Source: CAVTZP01 sp964456815
GTDB taxonomy: Bacteria; Chloroflexota; Dehalococcoidia; Dehalococcoidales; BS750m-G39
Direction of reading: 5' to 3'
Assembly: GCA_964456815.1 (NCBI GenBank)
Contig: CAYWCO010000013.1
Location: 1 to 18,389, forward strand
DNA: 18,389 nt
Shown: in pieces, positions 7,428 through 12,754 of the stretch
How the letters are laid out: each line of letters begins with the position of its first letter
Numbering within the stretch: position 1 is the stretch's first letter
Translations under genes and position numbers: made by a program
The notes under the pieces: model-generated
What the model saw: only the letters and a program-made list of their open reading frames with translations
What the model was told of the DNA's origin: nothing
Databases searched by the model: none

Positions 7428-9176
7428 ATGAAGGGACTGTCACCCGAAATTCAGCGGGACCTAATCCTTTCTGTGGGGACACATCGGGCAAGGCGTCATC
7501 TCTCCCCCATAGAAGTGGCTGAGGCAATAGAAACGTCTATGGCCTCGGGGTCTACAGTTCGAGAACTCGCAACCGAGCTACAGTTAGACCCCACCATGGT
7601 TCCACGCTTCCCACGTTTGCTGCAGCTACCGCCCGAGATTCAACATCTTGTGGATTGGGGACAAGGTGAAGCACGCTTATCCTTTGAATCAGCGTCATAT
7701 ATTGCACGACTCGCATCTAGTAAAGAACGACGGGAAGTAGCAGAAGCTGCTCTCAAATACGGATTGCGGAAAGTAGAAATTCGCCAAGTTGTTCAAATCC
7801 GTGAACGTTCTGGTAGGCCGATTGCTGATTGTATAGGCGAAGTTCTTCACATGCGTCCGCATATAGAGAGACGGCATCTCCTGATAGGTGCCATTACCTC
7901 AGAAAAGGTACAAATGGTTCTGAAGGAGATGACACAACAGGAAAGAGACCGACTCCTTAAAAGTGCTGTCACTTCGCATAGTTCAGATTTGCCCCCCTGG
8001 GAAGGTCGGCTTGGTATAGAGAGATTCACGTTAGTAGGGAACAACGCTTTTGGTATTGCAGTACAAAAGCTACCAGGAGGCTTTGAGGAGGCTATTAACT
8101 CATATCTAGAAGAGGAGGTATCTCAAAGCCGAGGAGTTGTCTCACACATGACACCTGTGCTGACTAATATCTCAGCTCACGGAGCCATCATGCTAGGCAA
8201 CAAGGTTACCTGTGACGGGTTTGTTTACGGATTTCCCTACAGGGTGCAAACTCACATTCATCAAGACCACATGGAAGGTTTTGAGTCAAGTAAGGGTTAT
8301 CAGCATATTATAATGAGCGAAGCGACCAAAGAACTCCTCATTGTGGAGTTCAATGCTGACATCGAATACCGAAGCAATATCCATGCCATTCCCCTTGGTT
8401 CATGCTACCGTGGTGAAGACATAGAGGTGGAGTTGTTGTCAAGTGGACACATGGTCGGCTCAGCGCAGGTTGCCGTGACTATTCCGGGAGGTATGAAAGT
8501 AGGTTACTCAGGAGATTTTAATTGGCCGCTAGAGAAAGTAATACAAGTTGACGCTCTTGTTGTTGATAGCACATATGGCAGCCCGAACTCAAAGCGTAGA
8601 TATTCGCAAGAGGATGCTTATAATAGATTTGTTGAGTTGGTTTTGGAAAAAGTCAAAACATGTCCGGTGTTAATTAAAGCTCATCCAGGAACACTACAAT
8701 GTGCTCTGGAACTCTTGGATGATACCGTAACCTGTCCAATTCTTGCGAGCCGAAGGGTCACTGCCGAAGCTGAGGTCTATCAACGCTTTGGATATAGTAT
8801 TGGCGCTCTAGTTAATGTCGATTCGATAGAGGCTCAACGTGCGATGAAGGAGGGCCGATACATCCGCCTCTACGGTAAAGGAGAGATTACACCTTCTGAC
8901 CCGGCGGGCAATACGGTTATCACTTTGAGTGCATATATGACTAGTCCCGACGAACCTTTGTTGGAATTCTCGGAACACTCTTATCGTGTCGCAATTTCAA
9001 GCCATGCGGATTTCGAAGGCACGCTCGAGTATGTGAAAGCTACGGGAGCAATAGAGGTTGTGACGGATAATAGCCGGGGGGGTCATGCTATTGACTTAGC
9101 TCTCGCTTTGAAAAGATACCTCGGGATTAAAGCACGACCATCCTCACAGGTCTTTAGCAGATACTGGGGTGTGTAA
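7428..9176 (+). CDS. ParB-type HTH fused to metallo-beta-lactamase/beta-CASP nuclease
   Basis: This 582-residue protein has two parts. Residues about 20-110 look like a ParB/KorB HTH region (HLSPIEVAEAIE, ATELQLDPTMV, RLLQLPPEIQHLVDWGQGEA), without the GQRR-containing ParB N-domain. From about residue 255 it is a metallo-beta-lactamase fold of the beta-CASP class (CPSF73, SNM1, RNase J relatives). Metal ligands are HIHQDH (276-281), H341 in SGHMVGS, D363 in YSGDFNW, D380 in VDSTYGSP and H526 in SSHADFEG. All active-site positions are present, so an active Zn-dependent DNA or RNA nuclease is predicted. The HTH and the ParB gene 2 bp upstream favour a DNA role. Whether the substrate is DNA or RNA cannot be read from sequence. 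Confidence 0.9.
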   Translation: MKGLSPEIQRDLILSVGTHRARRHLSPIEVAEAIETSMASGSTVRELATELQLDPTMVPRFPRLLQLPPEIQHLVDWGQGEARLSFESASYIARLASSKERREVAEAALKYGLRKVEIRQVVQIRERSGRPIADCIGEVLHMRPHIERRHLLIGAITSEKVQMVLKEMTQQERDRLLKSAVTSHSSDLPPWEGRLGIERFTLVGNNAFGIAVQKLPGGFEEAINSYLEEEVSQSRGVVSHMTPVLTNISAHGAIMLGNKVTCDGFVYGFPYRVQTHIHQDHMEGFESSKGYQHIIMSEATKELLIVEFNADIEYRSNIHAIPLGSCYRGEDIEVELLSSGHMVGSAQVAVTIPGGMKVGYSGDFNWPLEKVIQVDALVVDSTYGSPNSKRRYSQEDAYNRFVELVLEKVKTCPVLIKAHPGTLQCALELLDDTVTCPILASRRVTAEAEVYQRFGYSIGALVNVDSIEAQRAMKEGRYIRLYGKGEITPSDPAGNTVITLSAYMTSPDEPLLEFSEHSYRVAISSHADFEGTLEYVKATGAIEVVTDNSRGGHAIDLALALKRYLGIKARPSSQVFSRYWGV

Positions 9177-9307
9177 CTACATAACTATTGCTGATGATGG
9201 AGCTAAGCTACCTTGCAAAGATAGGAAACTGTATTCATGGCATAGCGTAGCTGAAGAGGAATGCTATCAAAATCTAGACCTATAGTTCACTTTGAGTTCG
9301 TATAATT

Positions 9308-9511
9308 TTACTTACGTCCAGTTTCGGTTCGCTTCTCACTAGGTTTGAATTCTATCAATTTGACCACATCTTCCCTCTTAACATAGGCCCTGCGGTCACC
9401 AACCCTTCGGTAAGTAGAAAGCTCGCCTTTAGCAACATGGCGGTATAGTGTTGAACGCTTCAAGCCAAATTCCTTCTCTACCTGGTCTAGGGTTAGCATA
9501 TCTTCTGGCAT
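9308..9511 (-). CDS. Excisionase-like helix-turn-helix protein
   Basis: A 67-residue MerR/excisionase-type (HTH_17-like) protein: the helix pair DQVEKEFGLKRSTLYRHVAKG is followed by the wing STYRRVGDRRAYVKREDVVKLIE. The frame is open to 9604, but the ATG at 9509-9511 is chosen because AAGGGAG sits about 6 nt upstream and a near-consensus promoter lies just behind it; the longer form would begin upstream of that promoter. Such small proteins act as recombination directionality factors or as repressors. No integrase is present, so a regulator of the divergent PAPS-reductase-like gene is the more likely job. Confidence 0.8.
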   Translation of the reverse strand: MPEDMLTLDQVEKEFGLKRSTLYRHVAKGELSTYRRVGDRRAYVKREDVVKLIEFKPSEKRTETGRK

Positions 9512-9532
9512 ATAATCTCCCTTAGCACTATC

Positions 9533-9562
9533 ATTATATGTCTCAAAGTGTCTCTTAGTCAA
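9533..9562 (-). promoter_or_regulatory. Promoter of the excisionase-like gene
   Basis: On the - strand, -35 TTGACT (9557-9562) and a perfect -10 TATAAT (9533-9538) are separated by 18 bp. Transcription would start near 9526, a short leader before ATG 9511. Confidence 0.75.
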
Positions 9563-9570
9563 CATTAAAT

Positions 9571-9642
9571 TCTCTTGCTCTCTCTTGCTCCTTATTATTA
9601 ACAACTGCTCCTATATGTTGACAACTGCTCCTATATGCTCTA
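9571..9642 (+). repeat. Helically phased TGCTCC repeats in a divergent promoter region
   Basis: TGCTCC or TGCTCT begins at 9576, 9586, 9607, 9627 and 9637, spacings of 10, 21, 20 and 10 bp, so all five face the same side of the DNA. They include an exact 10-bp tandem pair (TCTCTTGCTC, 9571-9590) and a 20-bp tandem pair differing at one base (9599-9618 and 9619-9638). The array lies between the two divergent promoters and runs through the + promoter to its -10. An operator array for the adjacent HTH protein is the simplest reading. Confidence 0.6.
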
Positions 9643-9647
9643 TTATT
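9619..9647 (+). promoter_or_regulatory. Promoter of the PAPS-reductase-like gene
   Basis: A perfect TTGACA (9619-9624), 17-bp spacer, then TATTAT (9642-9647, 5 of 6). The -35 belongs to the second 20-bp repeat and a TGCTCC box lies in the spacer, so a protein bound to the array should affect this promoter directly. Confidence 0.75.
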
Positions 9648-9677
9648 TATATAGAACTCTGTAGGGGGAAAGTGAAA

Positions 9678-10424
9678 ATGTTAATGAAGGGTCAACTTGG
9701 AAAGCCCCTGCCTGAAAAACTAGAGGAGGCTAGGGAGATCATAAAGAAACATTTTGAGGAGTTTGCGCCAGAGGAACTTGCCGTTAGTTGGTCTGGGGGG
9801 AAAGACAGCACTCTTGTTCTTTATCTTGTTAGAGAAATTTATCCAGACATAAAGACTATTTTCAATAATACCGGAGTTGAGTATCCACAGACTCTGAAGT
9901 TTATCAATAGGCTTAAACAAGAGTGGAGTCTAAATCTAATCGTAACAAAGCCAGAAATCAATTTTTGGGAGTGTGTTGAAAGGTGGGGCTTCCCAAAGAC
10001 AAGGTACGAGAAAGGAAGAGGTCACCAAAGACCGAAATGTTGCTATCATCTTAAGGAGGAACCCACAGTAAGAGCTATTCAAGAATACGGCGTTAAGGGC
10101 TTGTTTGTAGGCATAACGGCAGCGGAGTCATGGTACAGGATGTTGAGCGCAGGAAGATGGGGGTTTTGTGGTTATGTAAAAAGCTGGGGTGTTTGCCGAA
10201 TCCGACCTATTCTTTTATTTCGGGAAGAGGAAGTCCTTCACTTGTCGAAAGAATGGCATATCCCTCTTAGTGATGTATATACCTTGGGCCGGAGAAATGG
10301 TTGCCTCCCATGCACAGGGTTTCGAGATTGGGAAAAAGTATTATCCGCTGCTAATCCACGACTATATAAATTCATTAAAGATAAACAGGAGTTAGTGCCG
10401 GTTGCCCCCTTGTTCTCACCTTAA
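9678..10424 (+). CDS. PAPS reductase/ATP pyrophosphatase-like protein
   Basis: A 248-residue protein of the adenine-nucleotide alpha-hydrolase (PP-loop) superfamily that includes PAPS reductase, DndC and SspD. The pyrophosphate loop SGGKDS is at residues 39-44, and FNNTGVEYPQTLKFI follows, as in PAPS reductases. Four cysteines form two pairs, CC at 121-122 and CxxC at 209-212 (GRRNGCLPC), a plausible Fe-S or thiol-transfer site. The catalytic ECGLH-type tail of true PAPS reductases is absent, so simple sulfate reduction is doubtful. ATG 9678 is chosen over 9585 because AGGGGGAA precedes it and 9585 lies upstream of the promoter. Role is unproven; nucleic-acid sulfur modification is one possibility. 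No cysteine desulfurase, DndD or DndE is nearby. Confidence 0.82.
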   Translation: MLMKGQLGKPLPEKLEEAREIIKKHFEEFAPEELAVSWSGGKDSTLVLYLVREIYPDIKTIFNNTGVEYPQTLKFINRLKQEWSLNLIVTKPEINFWECVERWGFPKTRYEKGRGHQRPKCCYHLKEEPTVRAIQEYGVKGLFVGITAAESWYRMLSAGRWGFCGYVKSWGVCRIRPILLFREEEVLHLSKEWHIPLSDVYTLGRRNGCLPCTGFRDWEKVLSAANPRLYKFIKDKQELVPVAPLFSP

Positions 10425-10491
10425 GCAATTTGCTACCACCTTATAGACGCCAACGGTACGGGACCCAAGAAGATTTGACACTGTGCCTATA

Positions 10492-10734
10492 TTAATGCTC
10501 CTCATTAGATATGGACTTCCTACTACCCTTAGCATATCGTTTCTTCTTTGGTATTCTCTTCCTCAGCAACAGTTCGTCCAATATTATCAACATACCCTTA
10601 GCGTTAGTGGCGTTCCGGCGGCCAGCCCTCCAGTGCTCCACAGTATCCGATGTCACCCCCAGCTCATCGGCTATCGCCGCCAGTGTCCAGCCTTTTTCTT
10701 GCAGTTGGGCTATTTTCGCCTGTATTTCGTTCAT
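10492..10734 (-). CDS. Small helix-turn-helix DNA-binding protein
   Basis: An 80-residue protein beginning MNEIQAKIAQLQEKGWTLAA, with a clear HTH (TLAAIADELGVTSDTVEHWRAG, about residues 17-38) and a strongly basic tail (LLRKRIPKKKRYAKGSRK). There is no Shine-Dalgarno sequence before the ATG, and the promoter's -10 ends only 8 nt upstream, so the mRNA is probably leaderless or nearly so. Longer in-frame starts up to 10974 overlap the transposase gene and are rejected. It is divergent from the transposase gene, and both promoters carry the same palindrome, so it is the likely repressor of itself and the transposase. Confidence 0.82.
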   Translation of the reverse strand: MNEIQAKIAQLQEKGWTLAAIADELGVTSDTVEHWRAGRRNATNAKGMLIILDELLLRKRIPKKKRYAKGSRKSISNEEH

Positions 10735-10742
10735 TATTAGAC

Positions 10743-10772
10743 ATAATAGTATACAGCATATACCTTTGTCAA
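10743..10772 (-). promoter_or_regulatory. Promoter of the small HTH gene with embedded operator
   Basis: On the - strand, TTGACA (10767-10772), 18-bp spacer, TATTAT (10743-10748). The spacer contains the palindrome GTATA-N5-TATAC (10749-10763). Predicted initiation falls within a couple of bases of ATG 10734. Confidence 0.8.
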
Positions 10773-10814
10773 TAGGCAATTTTGAAAAATTGGGCAAAAT
10801 TGACATAAAAACTA

Positions 10815-10844
10815 TTGACAAAGGCATACAGTTTATGCTATTAT
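10815..10844 (+). promoter_or_regulatory. Promoter of the transposase gene with embedded operator
   Basis: TTGACA (10815-10820), 18-bp spacer, TATTAT (10839-10844). The spacer contains GCATA-N5-TATGC (10824-10838), the same GYATA-N5-TATRC palindrome as in the opposing promoter. The -35 neighbourhood CTATTGACAAAGG is identical in the two promoters. Confidence 0.8.
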
Positions 10845-10876
10845 AGATACAGAATAAGGAATTGTAGTAAGGAGTA

Positions 10877-12133
10877 TTGAGATGGAAATATGGAGAGAGA
10901 GGATTGGCGATAGCGAACTCCAACACAGTCAAAAGAAACAGGCTAGGCTGGCAAGTCCCCTCCCAGTCGGGCAACGGGACTTACATCGTGAACATAGACA
11001 ACGGCGAGCCGTTCTGCACCTGCCACCACTTTGAGACCACCCGCAGGAAGTGCCAGCACATATACGCCGTCGAGTTTATCGTCCAGCGGGAGCAGCGCCC
11101 CGACGGCACCGAGGTCGTGACCAAAACGGTGAAGGTGACTTATACCCAAGACTGGCCTGCCTACAACGAGGCACAGACCCACGAGCAGGAGCGGTTTGTC
11201 GCCCTGCTCCGAGACCTCTGCGACGGCATACCCCAGCCGGAATACAGGTTTGGGAGACCGAGACTGCCGTTGGCTGATGTCGTGTTCGGTCTCGTATTCA
11301 AGTCCTACACCACCATGTCGGGACGGCGATTTACCACTCAGTTGAAAGAGGCTCAGGAAGCAGGGGTAATTTCTAAGGCTGCCCACTACAACAGCGCCTT
11401 CCGCTATTTGGAGAATCCTGAGCTGACTCCCCTGCTGAAAAGCCTCATAGAGCAAAGCGCCAGCCCGTTGAGGGCAGTTGAAACAGACTTTGCCGTTGAC
11501 TCCTCCGGCTTCGCCACCAAAACCTACGCCCGATGGTTCGACCACAAGTACGGCAACCGCACCAGGCAGACATGGGTAAAAACCCATTTGATGTGCGGGG
11601 TCAAGACCCACATCGTCACCAGCGTCGAGGCAACGCCCCGTGAATCGGCTGATACTGTCCAGCTTATCCCCCTGCTGGAAACGACTGCCAGCACATTCCC
11701 CATTAACGAGGTATCGGCGGACAAAGCCTATTCCAGTCGCCGCAATCTTCACGCAATCCAAGCTATGGGTGGCACGGCTTACATCCCCTTCAAGGGTAAC
11801 GCCAGGGGGATGGGAAGCCCCACAACTGGCTACGACAGCCTGTGGCACAGGATGTGGCACTACTACAACTTCAACCGTGAAGCCTTCTTGGGGCACTACC
11901 ACAAGCGGTCTAACGTGGAGTCCACCTTCTCTATGATTAAGGCTAAGTTCGGGGGTGCGGTTCGGGCTAAGACCCCCACCGCCCAGGTCAACGAGGTTTT
12001 GTGCAAGGTGCTTTGTCATAACATCTGCGTCCTTATCCAGTCAATCTACGAGCTTGGGCTTGAGCCGACCTTCTGGACTTTTGGGGCAAAAGAGCCAATT
12101 GCCCCAAAAGTGCTTGAAAATCCTGAGTTTTAG
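10877..12133 (+). CDS. SWIM zinc finger-DDE transposase, start region out of frame
   Basis: Counting from TTG 10877 (418 residues), an N-terminal SWIM zinc finger (C47, C49, C59, H61) precedes a DDE catalytic domain: D208 in AVDSSGF, D282 in SADKAY and E348 in NVEST, the IS5/IS1182-like layout. SWIM fingers bind DNA or protein; the DDE triad cuts and joins DNA ends. The start is the oddity. ATG 10882 has the ideal AAGGAG 7 nt upstream but is in another frame. One extra GA unit in the GAGAGAGAGG tract (10893-10902) would join it to this frame as MEIWRERGLAIANS, a natural N-terminus. As read, translation must use TTG 10877 (2 nt from the ribosome site), TTG 10904, or frameshifting. Confidence 0.85.
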   Translation: MRWKYGERGLAIANSNTVKRNRLGWQVPSQSGNGTYIVNIDNGEPFCTCHHFETTRRKCQHIYAVEFIVQREQRPDGTEVVTKTVKVTYTQDWPAYNEAQTHEQERFVALLRDLCDGIPQPEYRFGRPRLPLADVVFGLVFKSYTTMSGRRFTTQLKEAQEAGVISKAAHYNSAFRYLENPELTPLLKSLIEQSASPLRAVETDFAVDSSGFATKTYARWFDHKYGNRTRQTWVKTHLMCGVKTHIVTSVEATPRESADTVQLIPLLETTASTFPINEVSADKAYSSRRNLHAIQAMGGTAYIPFKGNARGMGSPTTGYDSLWHRMWHYYNFNREAFLGHYHKRSNVESTFSMIKAKFGGAVRAKTPTAQVNEVLCKVLCHNICVLIQSIYELGLEPTFWTFGAKEPIAPKVLENPEF

Positions 12134-12139
12134 GGCAAA
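12075..12139. repeat. Three subterminal TTGCCCCAAAAGTC-type repeats, right end
   Basis: Copies are at 12075-12089 (- strand), 12099-12113 (+ strand) and 12125-12139 (- strand, TTTGCCCTAAAACTC). The first two form a perfect 13-bp inverted repeat (12077-12089 with 12099-12111). They overlap the last codons and the stop of the transposase gene and mirror the left-end cluster. Confidence 0.6.
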
Positions 12140-12140
12140 G

Positions 12141-12152
12141 CCCTTGACAAAT
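12141..12152 (+). repeat. Right 12-bp direct repeat flanking the island
   Basis: CCCTTGACAAAT is identical to 4266-4277. It contains the -35 element of the nrdR promoter, so if it is a target duplication the insertion would have regenerated that -35. Confidence 0.55.
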
Positions 12153-12172
12153 ACTACATATTGTGGTATTTT
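12144..12172 (+). promoter_or_regulatory. nrdR-nrdJ promoter
   Basis: A perfect TTGACA (12144-12149) and TATTTT (12167-12172) are 17 bp apart. The upstream NrdR box fills the spacer, the arrangement expected for repression. Confidence 0.65.
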
Positions 12173-12197
12173 TCTTTTGCTGCACAATATAAGGTAG
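12151..12197 (+). promoter_or_regulatory. Pair of NrdR boxes
   Basis: Compared with the known 16-bp consensus acaCWAtATaTWGtgt, box 1 (12151-12166, core CTACATATTG) matches at 13 positions and box 2 (12182-12197, core CAATATAAGG) at 11. Their centres are exactly 31 bp apart, about three helical turns, the usual spacing for NrdR pairs. Box 1 lies in the promoter spacer. Box 2 lies in the leader and covers the probable ribosome site of nrdR. Confidence 0.75.
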
Positions 12198-12205
12198 TAT
12201 TTGCC

Positions 12206-12754
12206 ATGAAATGCCCCTATTGCGGTTATACAGATTGTAAGGTTATTGACTCCCGTGACGTTGACGACGGGGTACGCCGCCGGCGCCAGTGCTTGAGCTG
12301 TGACTCCCGCTTCACTACCTACGAGCGGTTGCAGCCCGCCAGCCTCTTCGTCATTAAAAAGGACGAGAGGCGCGAGGAATTTGACCGGGACAAGCTGCTA
12401 GCTGGCATCCGTAAAGCCTGTGAAAAAAGACCGTTACCTACCGGTGCCATAGAGAAGCTGGTTGATGATATAGAGGCTGAGCTTTTCCACCAGGGCAAGG
12501 CGGAGATACCCAGCGAGCTTATCGGTGATATAGTAATAGAACAGCTGAAGAAGCTGGACCACATTGCCTATATCCGTTTTGCCAGCGTCTACCACGAATT
12601 TACTGACATTAGCGCCCTAAAGGAGGAGGTAGATACCCTGCTCAGTGGAGCCGAGGCACCCCCCGGTCAACTGCCGTTACTGCCCGAGGTGGAATTAGCA
12701 ATCAAGGGTCGCCGGGGGAGCCGGAAGCAGGGTAAGGCAAGGAGCCGGTCATGA
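12206..12754 (+). CDS. nrdR: Transcriptional repressor NrdR
   Basis: NrdR senses ATP/dATP and represses ribonucleotide reductase genes. It opens with the classic MKCPYCG; the zinc ribbon cysteines are C3, C6, C29 and C32, and an ATP-cone occupies about residues 46-136 (FVIKKDERREEFDRDKL through YIRFASVYHEF). The start at 12206 is chosen over the longer frame from 12161 because the family always begins at this motif and 12161 lies inside the promoter. At 182 residues it is about 30 longer than usual, with a basic tail (IKGRRGSRKQGKARSRS). It overlaps nrdJ by ATGA and sits behind its own boxes, so autoregulation is expected. Confidence 0.95.
   Translation: MKCPYCGYTDCKVIDSRDVDDGVRRRRQCLSCDSRFTTYERLQPASLFVIKKDERREEFDRDKLLAGIRKACEKRPLPTGAIEKLVDDIEAELFHQGKAEIPSELIGDIVIEQLKKLDHIAYIRFASVYHEFTDISALKEEVDTLLSGAEAPPGQLPLLPEVELAIKGRRGSRKQGKARSRS

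Larger units (their letters stand above)
4278..12140 (+). mobile_element. Accessory island, probable cargo-carrying transposon of about 7.9 kb
   Basis: The segment lies between two housekeeping operons, is bracketed by a perfect 12-bp direct repeat and carries motif clusters of similar sequence just inside each end. The outermost copies are inverted: TTTGCCCCATAA on the left, and TTTGCCCTAAAA on the - strand at the right. A DDE transposase gene ends 7 bp from the right edge. Cargo is a membrane protein, a SNF2/ParB/beta-CASP gene set, a PAPS-reductase-like protein and two small HTH proteins. The helicase-to-PAPS genes look more AT-rich than the flanking core genes by eye; the transposase is GC-rich like the flanks. 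Boundaries are inferred from the repeats. A smaller IS plus unrelated cargo remains possible. Confidence 0.55.

Noticed and set aside
6604..9176. A chromosome or plasmid partition locus
   Set aside because: No ParA ATPase or parS-like repeats were seen, and the ParB-type proteins are tied to a SNF2 motor and a nuclease.
9177..9307. Possible terminator after the nuclease gene
   Set aside because: Only a weak 6-bp AGCTAC/GTAGCT pairing with a long loop and no T-run.
9571..9638. Tandem repeats that could suggest a CRISPR array
   Set aside because: Units of 10 and 20 bp directly abut, with only two of each, no spacers and no cas genes. Operator repeats fit better.
10735..10974. Longer version of the small HTH protein
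   Set aside because: It would read through its own promoter and into the transposase gene; the HTH region starts at MNEIQ.
10943..12019. 358-codon open frame on the - strand
   Set aside because: It lies opposite the transposase gene, which has a clear SWIM finger and DDE triad. The - product is low-complexity G/V/A-rich with no recognisable motif.
10425..12140. A simple 1.7 kb insertion sequence consisting only of the HTH and transposase genes
   Set aside because: No end motif matching the right end was found between 10425 and 10805, whereas matching motifs and a direct repeat occur at 4266-4334. Not fully excluded without a genome search.
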